From positions 708,083-729,634 of the forward strand of contig NW_006920875.1 of the NCBI RefSeq assembly GCF_000417875.1: a stretch of DNA of 21,552 nt, read 5' to 3'. The stretch is from Pseudozyma flocculosa PF-1. Its lineage: Eukaryota; Basidiomycota; Ustilaginomycetes; Ustilaginales; Ustilaginaceae. The notes under the pieces are model-generated. The model was not told the origin of the DNA, did no database searches, and saw only the letters and a program-made list of their open reading frames with translations. Numbering within the stretch: the stretch's first letter is position 1; every line of letters begins with the position of its first letter. Shown one piece after another: positions 1 to 8,946 of the stretch. Position numbers and translations under genes: made by a program.

Positions 1-3000
1 GCGGCCATGGCGGCGGTGGGCCCGGCGGGGCCAACGCGGCCACGGGCCGGTCTGGTGGCGGAGGCGGCGAGACTGCCAGCTTTGGCCGCGGCATGAGCTC
101 CGACGGCTTCCTCATGTCTGGCAGCGAGGCCGAGCCGCCGAATGCGCTCGAGGACCTGGCCTACTTTGCCAGCCTGCAGGCCGAGATCCCGAGCCGCGTC
201 ACGTTCCACGTCGACCCCGTGGCGCACCACCGGCTGCTCGTCTTTCTCAGCTCGGTCAGCGAGCTGCCCAACTCGCCGCTCTTCACGCCCTCGGCGCTGC
301 GCTGCTACATCTACCTCTTCTTCGCCAAGTTCAACCGCCTCTACCCGCTGCTCCACGAGCCGACGTTCGCCGCCAGCACCACCGATCCGATGCTGCTGAG
401 CGCCGTGGTGGTCATCGGCGCCCACTTTGCCGCGCTGCCGGCGCACGAGCTGGCGGTCCGGATCGCCCAAAAGATCTGGGGCGCCATCGTCAGCCTCGAA
501 GACTTCCGGCCGGCGCGCGCCACGCTGCCGATGCTGCAGGCCATGGTGCTCACCGAGTGCTTTGGCAAGATGATGAGCTCGCGCCCGCAGCACGAGATGT
601 CGCACCTCTTCCACAACTTCATCATCACCCTGGCCCGCCGCAACGCCGTCTTCAACCCCAGCGCCTCGGCGACGTCGGCCCAGCCGACGGGCTCGAGCTA
701 CGAGGAGACCGACGAGTTCTGGCGCGGCTGGGCGCGCGAGGAGGAAAAGAAGCGGATCGCGCTGTTCGCCTTCATGCTCGACGCCCAGCACGCCACCACG
801 TTCCGCCACATCCCGGCGCTCAGCGCGTTCCAGATCCAGCTCAACCTGCCCTGCAGCGACGACGAGTGGAGCAAGGCGTCGCCGGACGCGTGGAAGCAGC
901 ACCGCCGGCGCACAAATTACAAGGCGCCCACGCCGTTCATCCCGGCGCTCAAGGCGTGCCTCAGTCCGGGCAAGACGCCCCACGAGCTCGACGCCTTCCC
1001 GCGCTTTGTGCTGCTCCACGGCCTGATGAGCATCGCCTATGATCTGCACTGGAAGCAGAACATCCTCCTCGGCGCCGAAAACAGCGCAGGCTCGTCGACC
1101 GCGGCAGCCGGCGCCGGCGGCGGCGGCAAGGGCAATGCTGGCGGTGACGGAAGCGGCGGCAACGGAGGCGGAGTCGGCGGCAGCGGCATCGGCATCGGCA
1201 ACTGGAAGGACCGGCTGTCGGCCGCCTACTCGTCGCTCCAGGCCCGTATGGACATTGCCTACATCAAGGCCGAGGACGACTCAAACGCGCGCCTCATCCA
1301 CCGCGCCACGCCTAGCCTCGTCTCGGCGGCTCAGGTGACGCTTTTTGCCGACACGATCGACATCCAGGTTAGTCGCGAGCCGGCCTTCCCCTCTATTATC
1401 TCGCACCCTCCTGAGCTGCTCGCTGACCTTGTGCGACCGTCGCTCTCTCTCTCTCTCTCTCTCTCCCTTGGCCCTGCCCGTACGACCCTGCGGCAGATCT
1501 ACGCTGGTCTACCCTCGGTGCTTGGCCGCTTCATCGATCGCGCCACGTTCAACGCCTCGCGGCGCTCGGTCAAGGAGTGGGCCAAGACTTCGGACGGCGC
1601 GACGGCCGTGTGGCATGCCGTCAACTTCCTGCGCACCTCGCTCCTCGGCAGCGGCACCGAGGCCTTTGGCACCATCCAGCCCTGGCGGCCGTCGCAGGGC
1701 TTTGCCGAGTCCGACGTGCGCGACCGCAACGGCAACGGCGCTGGCGGCGACGACGACGATGCCTACTCGATTGGCGGCCGCCGTGACAGCTCTCCTGGCC
1801 TTGGAGGCGGAGCAGGCGGCGGCGTCGGTGGCAAGAGGAGCCCCGATCGGGAGACGGGCCTCGACGAGGTGCTGCACCACCGCTGGTGCCAGTACCTGTG
1901 CGCGCTCGTCATCTGGGCGTATGGGCACGCGCTGGCCACGCCGCGCGGATCGCAGCCCGCCACGGCATCGAGCACGCGGCGGCCCTCGACGTCGATACCG
2001 CGCGTCAACAACGTGCCCGACGCCCCCTTCCCGCTGCAGGGCCCCTACGTGCGGCGCAATGCCGCCGCCGCGGCGGGCCAGACGAACGCGCCGCCGCTCA
2101 AGCCCGAGGCGGTCGACTTCCTGGAGCGGATGAGCACCAAGTCGCCCGAAGGGATCGCGGCCGTCGACTGCAAGTGCTATACCAAGTCGGTGCTGGAGCT
2201 CGTCGAAAAGGAGCTGCGCGGCTCGCGCTGGGAGCTGGGCCGCGAGGCGTCGGGCGTGCTGCGCAAGCTCATCTCGAATCATGCGCTGCCCGAATGGGAC
2301 CGCAGCGACGTTGGCGGCACGGGCAACAGCAGCAGCAGCAGCCACCGGCACCACCCGCATGCCGGTCAGAGCAGCAACAGCAACGGCGGGAGCGGGGGTG
2401 GCGGCGGCGGCGGCAGCGGTGGCAGTGGCGGTGGCCCGGGCGGAAGCGGAGGCGGCAACAGTGATGGCTTCAAGCGGCCACCGGCTGCCAACGGCGGTGG
2501 CGGTCCCGGCGACGATAGCGCACGCGGCAACAGCAGCATCGCCACCAACGCCAAGTCGAGCCAGGTCGAGGCGGAGCCTGCCTCGTCGGCGGCGTCGCGG
2601 CATCGTGGCACGGACCCTGGGCTTGGGCATCGCAGTGCTCCAGCGAACAAGCCAAGCAGAGACGGGGTCGCTGCCATAGACGATGGCGGTCATGCGGACC
2701 GCCAGGTGCCTGGCGGCGATGGTAACGCCGGGACGAGGAATGATTCGCTCAAGCGCGAGTTGGAGATCGACGCCGATGGCAGCGGCAGCGGTGGCGGAGG
2801 CGTCGGGTCCCGACCTCCGCCGGCGCGGCGGATGCGCTCATCGCCGGGGCCAGCGAAGGACCGAGCCATGTCGTCGAGCAGCACCGAGGCTGCGTCGACG
2901 CATCATCAACACCATCACCATCAACATTCCCACCACAAAGACGGCAACAGCGGCCGTCTGCATGGCGAGCGGCGTGAGGACGAGACGCGGGCCGCGCAGC

Positions 3001-3167
3001 AGCAGCAGCCGAGGGACGGCAGCAACGCTCCCGCTCCCTACGCAACGGCTTCGAGCGGGCCCTCTGCCAACCCCCGCGGCGGCGGCGGCGGCGGCGGCGG
3101 GGACCGTGCGATCGGCAGCTCTGCCGGCGGCATGGGCTCGTCCAAGGCGGCCGCGCTGACGGCCTGA
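1..3167 (+). CDS. Fungal transcription factor with fungal-specific TF (middle homology) domain, 5'-partial
   Basis: The frame is open from the left edge (Gly-rich residues before the Met at 93), so the N-terminus and any zinc finger are outside the window. Numbering from the Met at 93 (unspliced), residues 65-330 look like the fungal-specific TF domain, with a YIYLFFAKFNRLYPLLHEPTF core at 72-92. Downstream blocks fit the C2H2-linked version of this domain as I know it: QIYAGLPSVLGR after the intron, a W..S.DG..AVWHA-like block, RWCQYL..LVIWAYGHAL, and RWELGREASGVLRKLI around residue 713. Such proteins bind promoters in the nucleus; the target is unknown. The C-terminal 300 residues are low complexity: poly-Gly, Ser/Asn-rich, a His/Gln tract near residue 940, and a basic PPPARRMR patch that could be a nuclear localisation signal. 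One intron (1368-1496) is predicted; its length is a multiple of three with no stop. Family assignment is good; C2H2 rather than Zn2Cys6 is inference. Confidence 0.8.
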   Translation, partial: GHGGGGPGGANAATGRSGGGGGETASFGRGMSSDGFLMSGSEAEPPNALEDLAYFASLQAEIPSRVTFHVDPVAHHRLLVFLSSVSELPNSPLFTPSALRCYIYLFFAKFNRLYPLLHEPTFAASTTDPMLLSAVVVIGAHFAALPAHELAVRIAQKIWGAIVSLEDFRPARATLPMLQAMVLTECFGKMMSSRPQHEMSHLFHNFIITLARRNAVFNPSASATSAQPTGSSYEETDEFWRGWAREEEKKRIALFAFMLDAQHATTFRHIPALSAFQIQLNLPCSDDEWSKASPDAWKQHRRRTNYKAPTPFIPALKACLSPGKTPHELDAFPRFVLLHGLMSIAYDLHWKQNILLGAENSAGSSTAAAGAGGGGKGNAGGDGSGGNGGGVGGSGIGIGNWKDRLSAAYSSLQARMDIAYIKAEDDSNARLIHRATPSLVSAAQVTLFADTIDIQVSREPAFPSIISHPPELLADLVRPSLSLSLSLSLGPARTTLRQIYAGLPSVLGRFIDRATFNASRRSVKEWAKTSDGATAVWHAVNFLRTSLLGSGTEAFGTIQPWRPSQGFAESDVRDRNGNGAGGDDDDAYSIGGRRDSSPGLGGGAGGGVGGKRSPDRETGLDEVLHHRWCQYLCALVIWAYGHALATPRGSQPATASSTRRPSTSIPRVNNVPDAPFPLQGPYVRRNAAAAAGQTNAPPLKPEAVDFLERMSTKSPEGIAAVDCKCYTKSVLELVEKELRGSRWELGREASGVLRKLISNHALPEWDRSDVGGTGNSSSSSHRHHPHAGQSSNSNGGSGGGGGGGSGGSGGGPGGSGGGNSDGFKRPPAANGGGGPGDDSARGNSSIATNAKSSQVEAEPASSAASRHRGTDPGLGHRSAPANKPSRDGVAAIDDGGHADRQVPGGDGNAGTRNDSLKRELEIDADGSGSGGGGVGSRPPPARRMRSSPGPAKDRAMSSSSTEAASTHHQHHHHQHSHHKDGNSGRLHGERREDETRAAQQQQPRDGSNAPAPYATASSGPSANPRGGGGGGGGDRAIGSSAGGMGSSKAAALTA
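1368..1496 (+). other. Predicted 129-bp intron in the transcription factor gene
   Basis: It has a GTTAGT donor at 1368, CTGAC branch site at 1423-1427, a (CT)11 pyrimidine tract at 1443-1464 and a CAG acceptor ending at 1496. Removal joins DTIDIQ to IYAGLPSVLGR, restoring a block typical of this TF family, whereas the 43 residues encoded by the retained segment include a (Ser-Leu)n run with no family resemblance. It is in phase 0 and has no in-frame stop. Confidence 0.75.
1443..1464 (+). repeat. (CT)11 dinucleotide repeat inside the intron
   Basis: Eleven perfect CT units form the polypyrimidine tract of the predicted intron. Length changes here could alter splicing efficiency, and would shift the frame if the intron is retained. 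Confidence 0.9.
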
Positions 3168-3798
3168 GGCGTGGAAAAAGAGGCCTGCCTGGGCCGAGCA
3201 GTCGACCTAGATCTCGATCTCGTTCCGCACCCATCTCTTTTGTTTTTGTATCCCCAGAGCGTCGACCCCGTTCCTTGTTTGCAAGAGTAGCATACCAGTG
3301 CAATCTTCGCCACCCGCCTGTCTGGCCGGCTGGTGAGGGTGCGAGGGTGGTCAGCGAGGTCAGGGCGGTCGCCGTTGTCGAGGAGGGGGGGTGCGGCGTG
3401 ACGAGCGGGACGGGGCGACGGTGCTGTTTGCCAGACGATCGGGCTGCGACCGGGCCCGATTGACTAAAATCCCCGCCCACCAGCTGCGAGTCACTTGCCA
3501 GCCAGCCGGCCTGAGCTCAAAAAAGGTGGGCGGCGAGCGGGCGGGCGGCCAACCAACCCTCTGACGCCGGCCAGCCGACCAGACGACGCCGGGGGTACCT
3601 TTCTTCCCACGCAACGCTTCGCCCATCGTTGTCGAGCTTCCTCCACCCTACCTCGTCTCTGCCCTCCGCCCAGTCTTCATCCTCCGCCCGCCTCCAGCAT
3701 ACACGGCTCGCACGCAGCATAGAGCATTGAGCGCCCGTGCTTGACCTCCTCTCTGACCCACGGACCACCCTTCGCCCACGCCCGCCCTTGCTCGCACC
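3168..3798. other. Intergenic spacer: TF 3' flank and TyrRS promoter/5' UTR
   Basis: This holds the 3' flank of the transcription factor gene and the promoter and leader of tyrosyl-tRNA synthetase. The last 150 bp are pyrimidine-rich, as in other leaders of this window. No convincing TATA box, tRNA or additional gene is visible; a long minus-strand frame over this region is Arg/Val/Gly-rich and resembles no family. Confidence 0.6.
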
Positions 3799-5512
3799 AT
3801 GGCTGCCACCACGAGCCAGGCCTCGCTCTCGTCGACGGAGCGGTTCGAGCTCATCACGCGCGACCTCGCCGAGGTGCTCGGGCAGGACATTATCAAGTCC
3901 GTCCTCGACAAGGGCGAGCGTCCGCTGCGCCTCTACTGGGGCACGGCGCCCACGGGCCGCCCGCACATTGGCTACCTCGTGCCCCTGACCAAGATCGCCG
4001 ACTTCCTCCGCGCCGGCGTCGAGGTCAAGGTGCTCCTCGCCGACATCCACGCCTTCCTCGACAACCTCAAGGCACCCATCGAGCTCGTCCGCCACCGCGT
4101 AAACTACTACAAGGCCGTCCTCACTGCCGTCTTCCGCTCCATCGGCGTGCCCACCGACCGCCTCGTCTTTGTCGTCGGATCCAGCTACCAGCTCACCGAG
4201 GCCTACAACATGGACAACTACCGCCTCTGCGCCTCGGTCACCGAGCACGACGCCAAAAAGGCAGGCGCAGAGGTCGTCAAGCAGGTCTCGAGCCCGCTCC
4301 TCAGCGGCCTCCTCTACCCGGGCCTCCAGGCGCTCGACGAGCAGTACCTCGACGTCGACGTCCAGTTTGGCGGCGTGGACCAGGTGCGTGTGATGCCGAC
4401 CGGGTCTGGCGGACCAGCCCCCACCCCCAATGTTCTCTCTTCCCGTTACATGCTGCTGACCGACCTGCCACGATCCTTGCTGCCTGTCGTACCGGCCCCT
4501 TACCGTCCATCCCGAACAGCGCAAGATCTTCACGTTTGCCGAGCTGTACCTGCCGCGGCTGGGCTACGCCAAGCGCGCGCACCTGATGAACGCCATGGTG
4601 CCCGGCCTCAAGGGTTCCAAGATGTCGTCGTCCGACGCCGGGTCCAAGATTGACTTCCTCGACAGCCCAAAGGAGGTGACCAAGAAGATCAACGACGCCG
4701 TGTGCGCCGAGGGCGTCGTCGAGGACAACGGCGTGCTGGCCTTTGTCCGCGCCGTCCTCTTCCCCATTGCCCGCCTTCGCGCCGAGTCGGGAGCGGCGGC
4801 GACCGCAGCTTCGACGCCCGACAGCGGCCTGTCGCGCAACTTTGTCGCCGACGACGCGCCCGCCGGCACCCTGTTCAGCGTCGTGCGCCCGGAAAAGTAC
4901 GGCGGCTCGCTGCACTTTGCGCGCTACGAGGACCTCGAGGCCGACTTTAGCGCCAAGCGCCTCCACCCGGCCGACCTGAAAAAAGGCCGTGGCCGAGGCC
5001 ATCAATGCGCTCCTCGAGCCCGTGCAGAAGCTGTTTGAGAGCAGCGAAGAGTTCCAGAAGGTCAAGGACGCCGCCTACCCGGAGGAGGTCGTGGTCAAGA
5101 AGAAGAAGGAGAAGAAGAGTGAGTGCGCCGATGCAGCCCGGCACGATGGAGACGAGGATACCTTGCTGACCAGCGGCGACGACGACCTTCCTTCCCCTCC
5201 TCTGTTCGACACGCGCTTCGACGCCGCCCAGTCAACCCGCGCTTCGCCCACCTGTACACGAAGGAGGAGGGCGGCACCGCCGAGTCCAAGGAGGCTGCGC
5301 TCGCCGCCCAGGCCGAGGCGCAGGCGGCCAAGGCTCAGTCCAAGGGTGCGGGCGCGGGCGCGGGCAAGCAGCAGCAGCAGCAGCAGCAGCAAAAGGGAGG
5401 GCAGAAGCCCGCCGACGCACCGGCCGACACCAAGGCACCACCAAGCGACCAGGCCAACGAGACGTTTGTCGAGGCCACCAAGCTCGGCGTCGACCAGATG
5501 TCGCTCCAGTGA
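3799..5512 (+). CDS. TYS1: Tyrosyl-tRNA synthetase, cytoplasmic (three exons, apparent one-base frameshift)
   Basis: This class Ic synthetase charges tRNA-Tyr with tyrosine in the cytosol. Exons are 3799-4383, 4520-5118 and 5232-5512. The HIGH-type motif is PTGRPHIGY (HIGY at residues 56-59) and the KMSKS-type motif is KMSSS at 229-233; the tyrosine-pocket regions [15 protein letters not shown] and QFGGVDQ are present. The Met at 3799 sits in a good CACCATGG context at the expected distance from the first conserved block. After HPADLKK (residue 350) the frame breaks: a run of six A (4979-4984) has one base more than needed, and the family sequence [13 protein letters not shown] continues in the next frame. 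As read, the protein would stop at 5038 after 367 residues. Beyond exon 2 a Lys-rich stretch and an Ala/Gln-rich tail with eight Gln end in VDQMSLQ, giving about 487 residues if the frame is continuous, longer than the roughly 390 I recall for yeast. Either an indel error or a real lesion; an essential gene favours error. Confidence 0.93.
4384..4519 (+). other. TyrRS intron 1 (136 bp)
   Basis: The donor is GTGCGT at 4384, the branch site CTGAC is at 4456-4460 and the CAG acceptor ends at 4519. Splicing is in phase 0 and joins FGGVDQ to [12 protein letters not shown], a contiguous family block. Confidence 0.9.
5119..5231 (+). other. TyrRS intron 2 (113 bp)
   Basis: The donor is GTGAGT at 5119, the branch site CTGAC is at 5166-5170 and the CAG acceptor ends at 5231. 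Splicing is in phase 1 and yields a Lys-rich stretch followed by [13 protein letters not shown]. The phase only works in the frame used after the six-A run, which supports the frameshift being an extra base at 4979-4984. Confidence 0.85.
5370..5391 (+). repeat. CAG/AGC triplet repeat coding poly-Gln in TyrRS tail
   Basis: About eight CAG units encode a run of Gln in the C-terminal tail of TyrRS. The tract is outside the catalytic and anticodon-binding parts, so length variation is probably tolerated. Confidence 0.85.
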
Positions 5513-6189
5513 TGATGGCGCTTGCGCCGAGTCGTAGAGCGGCCAATGCTGATGCCTGCCAAGGGCAGTTTACGCAGAATGGCCGGTGGTCGTGGTCGTA
5601 GTCGTGTGCGTGTGCGTGAAGGCGTTGGCTGCTCCACTCGAAGGGGGCCTGGCCTGGCGAAGGGGCCGCGGCTGTGGTCGGCTCCGGCTGAGCAGGCCTT
5701 CCCTCTTTTCGCCGAATCGGGGCGATGTCGCCGATGGAAGCGTGGCTTGGCTTGTGCGTCCCGTCATGATGGCTCGGCCAAAGTGGAGGATGAGTGATGG
5801 ATGGGCTTGCGCTGCGCTGCGTCGAGCTTTGCGTGTCTTGGCTTTGGCTCCGGCCACCATACATCGCATCATCGCCGCACCGTCATCGTCCTGCCTGGGT
5901 CGCTGCGGCCACCTCCCGCGCTGCGCTGCTGGCCTCCATCAGTCATGGCGGCAGGTCTCACAGCGACGACGAGCGCGGTCGACGTGGCCCCAACGGCCCC
6001 CTTCCTCCCTCCTTCTCTCGCCTCCACCACCACCACCGCCACCACCGCCACCGCCATCACTGCCACCACCATCATCCTCCCGCGGTAGTCGCAGCAAGCT
6101 GGCATATCCCACCCTCTCTCTCTATCTCGCTCTCGAAGCAGGACAGGCCTGAACGTCGACAGCAACGCATCCACCGACTCGCTCTCGCG
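5513..6189. other. Intergenic spacer: TyrRS 3' flank and PMI promoter/5' UTR
   Basis: The spacer contains the TyrRS 3' flank, a GT-rich stretch near 5587-5620, a CCACCACCGCC-type triplet repeat near 6020-6076 and a CT-rich leader just before the ATG at 6190. The frame of the next gene stays open upstream to 5794, but that stretch encodes a His-rich run made by the triplet repeat and is taken as non-coding leader. No other gene is seen. Confidence 0.6.
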
Positions 6190-7906
6190 ATGACGCAGCC
6201 GATGCTGTTCCCCGTCCACTCGACGGTGCAAAACATGCCCTTTGGGCCCAAGGGGGCCGACTCGTTGGCGGGCCAGCTGTGGGACAAGGGCGGACACGCG
6301 CAGGCGCAGGGCAAGAAGCTCGACGCCGACACGCCCTACGCCGAGCTGTGGATGGGCGCGACGCACGAAAAGGGACCCTCGACGGTGGCTCTGCCCGGCT
6401 CGCCCCTCGACGGCAAGCCGCTGGCCGACGTGCTGCTCCACGACCCGGACCGCACCGTCTCGTCCAAGCTGCTCGAGTCGCACGCCTACCTCCGCCAGGC
6501 CGTGCACGGCGGCATGCCCTTCATCTTCAAGGTTCTCTCGGCAGGCCAGGCGCTGCCGCTCCAGGCGCACCCGGACCTCGAGCTGGCGCGCAAGCTCAAG
6601 AGCCAGACGACCATCGAGAGCGACGAGCACACCACCTTTGACGGTCACCACAAGCCCGAAATCGCCCTGGCCGTGACGCCGTTCCGCGGCTTTGTCGGCC
6701 TCGCCGCCCCGCCCCAGATCCGTGCCAGGCTGCGGCGCGTCCCTGCCGTGGCCGAGCTGCTGCACGACTCGAACCTCTCGGACAAGCACCTCTCCCAAGT
6801 GCTGCCCAAGCTCGAGCACGCCGACCTCTACCGCCTGATCGTCGACGACGACACCGAGCAGAGCCAGCACCCGAGCGACCCGGACCGCCAGGGGACATGG
6901 GCGCACAAGCTCCGCGCCGCCGTCGTCCGCATCCTGTGCGCCGACAAGCAGCTCGTCAAGAAGGCCATTGAGGACATTCTCTCCGGCCAGCAGCAAAAGA
7001 TCGGTGGAGACATCGGCGACGACAACGACGAGACCGTCGACCTCATCAGGGAGCTCAATGGCCAATTCCCTGGCGATGTGGGCTGCCTGATCGCGCCCGT
7101 CTTTATGAACCTGGCCAAGCTTCAGCCGGGAGAGTGCATCTTTGCGCCCGCCGACACCATCCACGCCTGGCTGAGCGGGTGAGTGTGGCCGGCCGATCGC
7201 CCTTTGGATCCCGTGTGACGCCGCGCACCAGCCAGCTGACCCATCCCTCGCTCCTTTGGTCACAACCGACCAAAACCGGCCGGCCTCTCTTTCTCTTCTT
7301 GTCCCCGCCAGCGACATCATCGAGTGCATGCCGTCGAGCGTCAACGTCGTCAACTCGGCGTTTGGGCCGGAGCCGTCCAAGGAGACGGTGTCGCTGTTTG
7401 CCCAGATGTTGAGCTACGAGTCCAAGTCGCTCGACGCGTACATGCTGCGACCGCGCAAGGTCGAATCGGCCACGCGGGCGGGGGCCGGCGGCGGCGGCGG
7501 CGGAGGCCAAGCGACCTCGGTGCACCGATACGACGTGCCGTTTGACGAGTTCAACGTATTGCGCGTCCAGATTGCGCCGCCGTCGCCCTCTTCCTCGTCG
7601 TCGTCGTCCGAAGCCAAGGTGGAGCTGTTTACGGGCGAATCGGACGACAACCAGGTGCTCGAGGGCGTGGCGGTGCTGAGCTGCGTCAGAGGACGAGGCA
7701 AGGTCACTGGCTTCTCCACGGCAGGCGGCGGCGGCGGCAGCAGCAGCAGCGACGAGAAGGTCGAGTCCGACATCGACGAGGGCAAGGTGTTTGTCGTCGC
7801 ATCGGGCACGCGCGTGCGCATCCAGCCGGTCCAGGACCAGAGCGAGGGCCAGAGCGAGAAGCTCGAATGCTACGTGGCCTACTGGTCGGCAGGCGACAAG
7901 AAGTAG
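6190..7906 (+). CDS. Type I mannose-6-phosphate isomerase-like protein with altered active-site signature
   Basis: The family interconverts mannose-6-phosphate and fructose-6-phosphate in the cytosol, feeding GDP-mannose and cell-wall synthesis. Exons are 6190-7178 and 7312-7906; the product is 527 residues, longer than the roughly 430 usual in fungi because of inserts in the second half (Gly-, Ser-rich). The start at 6190 gives MLFPVHSTVQN at the canonical N-terminal position. Expected zinc ligands are all present: Gln125 and His127 (PLQAHPD), Glu157 (DGHHKPE) and His325 (ADTIHAW). However, the second family signature, normally ECMA.SDNV.RAG.TPK, reads ECMPSSVNVVNSAFGPE (334-350), losing the conserved Asp and Arg, and the N-terminal DWG is replaced by PFG. 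It could be a divergent true PMI, or a paralogue with altered activity; a canonical copy may exist elsewhere in the genome. No symbol is given for that reason. Confidence 0.85.
7179..7311 (+). other. PMI-like gene intron (133 bp)
   Basis: The donor is GTGAGT at 7179, the branch site CTGAC is at 7236-7240 and the CAG acceptor ends at 7311. The split Gly codon joins HAWLSG to DIIECM, a contiguous family block. Confidence 0.9.
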
Positions 7907-7988
7907 GCTAGGTGGCAGCCTGCGGTGCCGGTCTCGGTCCTGTAGCACGCAGCGGCTGCGGCTGTGGCGATACGATGATGATACGGCC

Positions 7989-8008
7989 GTCGGTCGGTCG
8001 GTCGGTCG
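7989..8008 (+). repeat. (GTCG)5 tetranucleotide repeat
   Basis: Five perfect tandem GTCG units lie about 80 bp after the PMI-like stop codon. Confidence 0.9.
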
Positions 8009-8105
8009 TTCGGTGCAATCCAAAACGCCGGGAGCCGCACCCGCCCGCCCGCTCGCCCGTCGTCGGATGAAATTTGAAATTTGCCGGACAGGCTCGAAAA
8101 CGCCT

Positions 8106-8331
8106 GCCAAGCCCTCGGAACCAAAAACGTGGGGCCAGCCATGCAGCAGGCGGCAGGCGGGTCGGGCCAAAGCCGCGCACCGGCGTCTTGGAACAGGCGG
8201 CAGGCCCAGCTGGGCTAGGCAAGCAGGCCAGGCCAGGCAGGTGGAGGAAGTCGCAGGGGGCCAGGCAGGCGGGCGCGTCTGGGCTGGTCGGGTCGGGCCG
8301 CGAGCGAGGGTTTTTTGCCAAGCCTCTTGGC
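8106..8331 (+). promoter_or_regulatory. Cluster of GCCARG hexamers (possible PacC/Rim101 sites) upstream of the ATPase
   Basis: GCCARG occurs at 8106-8111, 8227-8232, 8232-8237, 8260-8265 and 8317-8322, with an inverted CTTGGC at 8326-8331. The last two form a perfect 6-bp inverted pair around a 3-bp spacer. GCCARG is the known core site of the fungal alkaline-pH regulator PacC/Rim101, which controls ENA-type ATPases in ascomycetes. The three central copies lie in an AGGC-rich repeat and may be accidental. Confidence 0.3.
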
Positions 8332-8905
8332 GGGCCATCCTTCCGTCCTTCGCTCGTCTCGGCCTCACGCCGTACCATCACGAAACGGCCGTCGATCCAT
8401 CTATCTCCTCGCTCCCCTCGAATCTCGCTGAACCGTTTGTCCATGTGGTCCCAAGACGCCTTGCTTGTCTTCGGGCCGCTCTGCGCCAATCGGATGATGC
8501 CGTCACCGTCCTGCGCCCTCGCTCTCGCTCTCGGATGGCATTGGGCCGAAGCCCTGGTGGCGAGCAAGCCGGCTCTTCTCTTTCTTGACGGGTCGCCCGA
8601 CCAACCGCTTAAGAAGCCAGCTTGCCTGTCGACGATCTCCTTCGGCCCCCCTCTTCACTACCACAACAACACCGCTACCGTCGCCCCCCCTTGTCATACG
8701 GTAGAATCCCAGCACCACGGCCACTTGCCTCGCATCGCCTGCTCACAACTCCACTCGCCTCCATCAACTTATCGAGCGCAGCTGCTGCCGCTCGACTGCT
8801 GTCCTTCTATGCTGAAGTCTGCCACCGCAACCCTGCCCTTCCCCGCCCTCGTCGCCCTGTACTGCGAGAGCACCTCGCTCAAGATCGAAAGGTAGACGGC
8901 CACCT

Positions 8906-8930
8906 CCTCGCCTCGCCTCGCCTCGCCTCT
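8906..8930 (+). repeat. (CCTCG)4 pentamer repeat in the ATPase leader
   Basis: Four perfect CCTCG units and one CCTCT lie 17-41 bp before the ATPase start codon, so they probably fall in the 5' UTR. Confidence 0.9.
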
Positions 8931-8946
8931 CCTCACTTTACCAGCC

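Larger units (their letters stand above)
7907..8946. other. Long spacer: PMI 3' flank and ATPase promoter
   Basis: This 1.04-kb region begins with the PMI 3' flank. It holds a (GTCG)n tetramer repeat at 7989-8008, an AT-rich GAAATTTGAAATTT direct repeat near 8068-8081, an AGGC/GGCC-rich stretch at 8160-8275, several GCCARG hexamers (see the separate entry), a CCAAT motif near 8487 and a pyrimidine-rich leader. No gene is recognised. Confidence 0.6.

Noticed and set aside
3517..4533. 338-residue minus-strand frame opposite TyrRS exon 1
   Set aside because: Opposite a clear exon and across an intron; Val/Asp/Gly-rich antisense artefact.
5794..6189. Upstream in-frame extension of the PMI-like protein (132 residues)
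   Set aside because: It encodes a His-rich run from a CCACCACCGCC repeat and CT-rich leader; family proteins begin at the FP...VQN block supplied by the Met at 6190.
5869..7380. 503-residue minus-strand open frame opposite the PMI-like gene
   Set aside because: Mirror frame opposite a real gene; composition is Arg/Gly/Val-rich with no motif.
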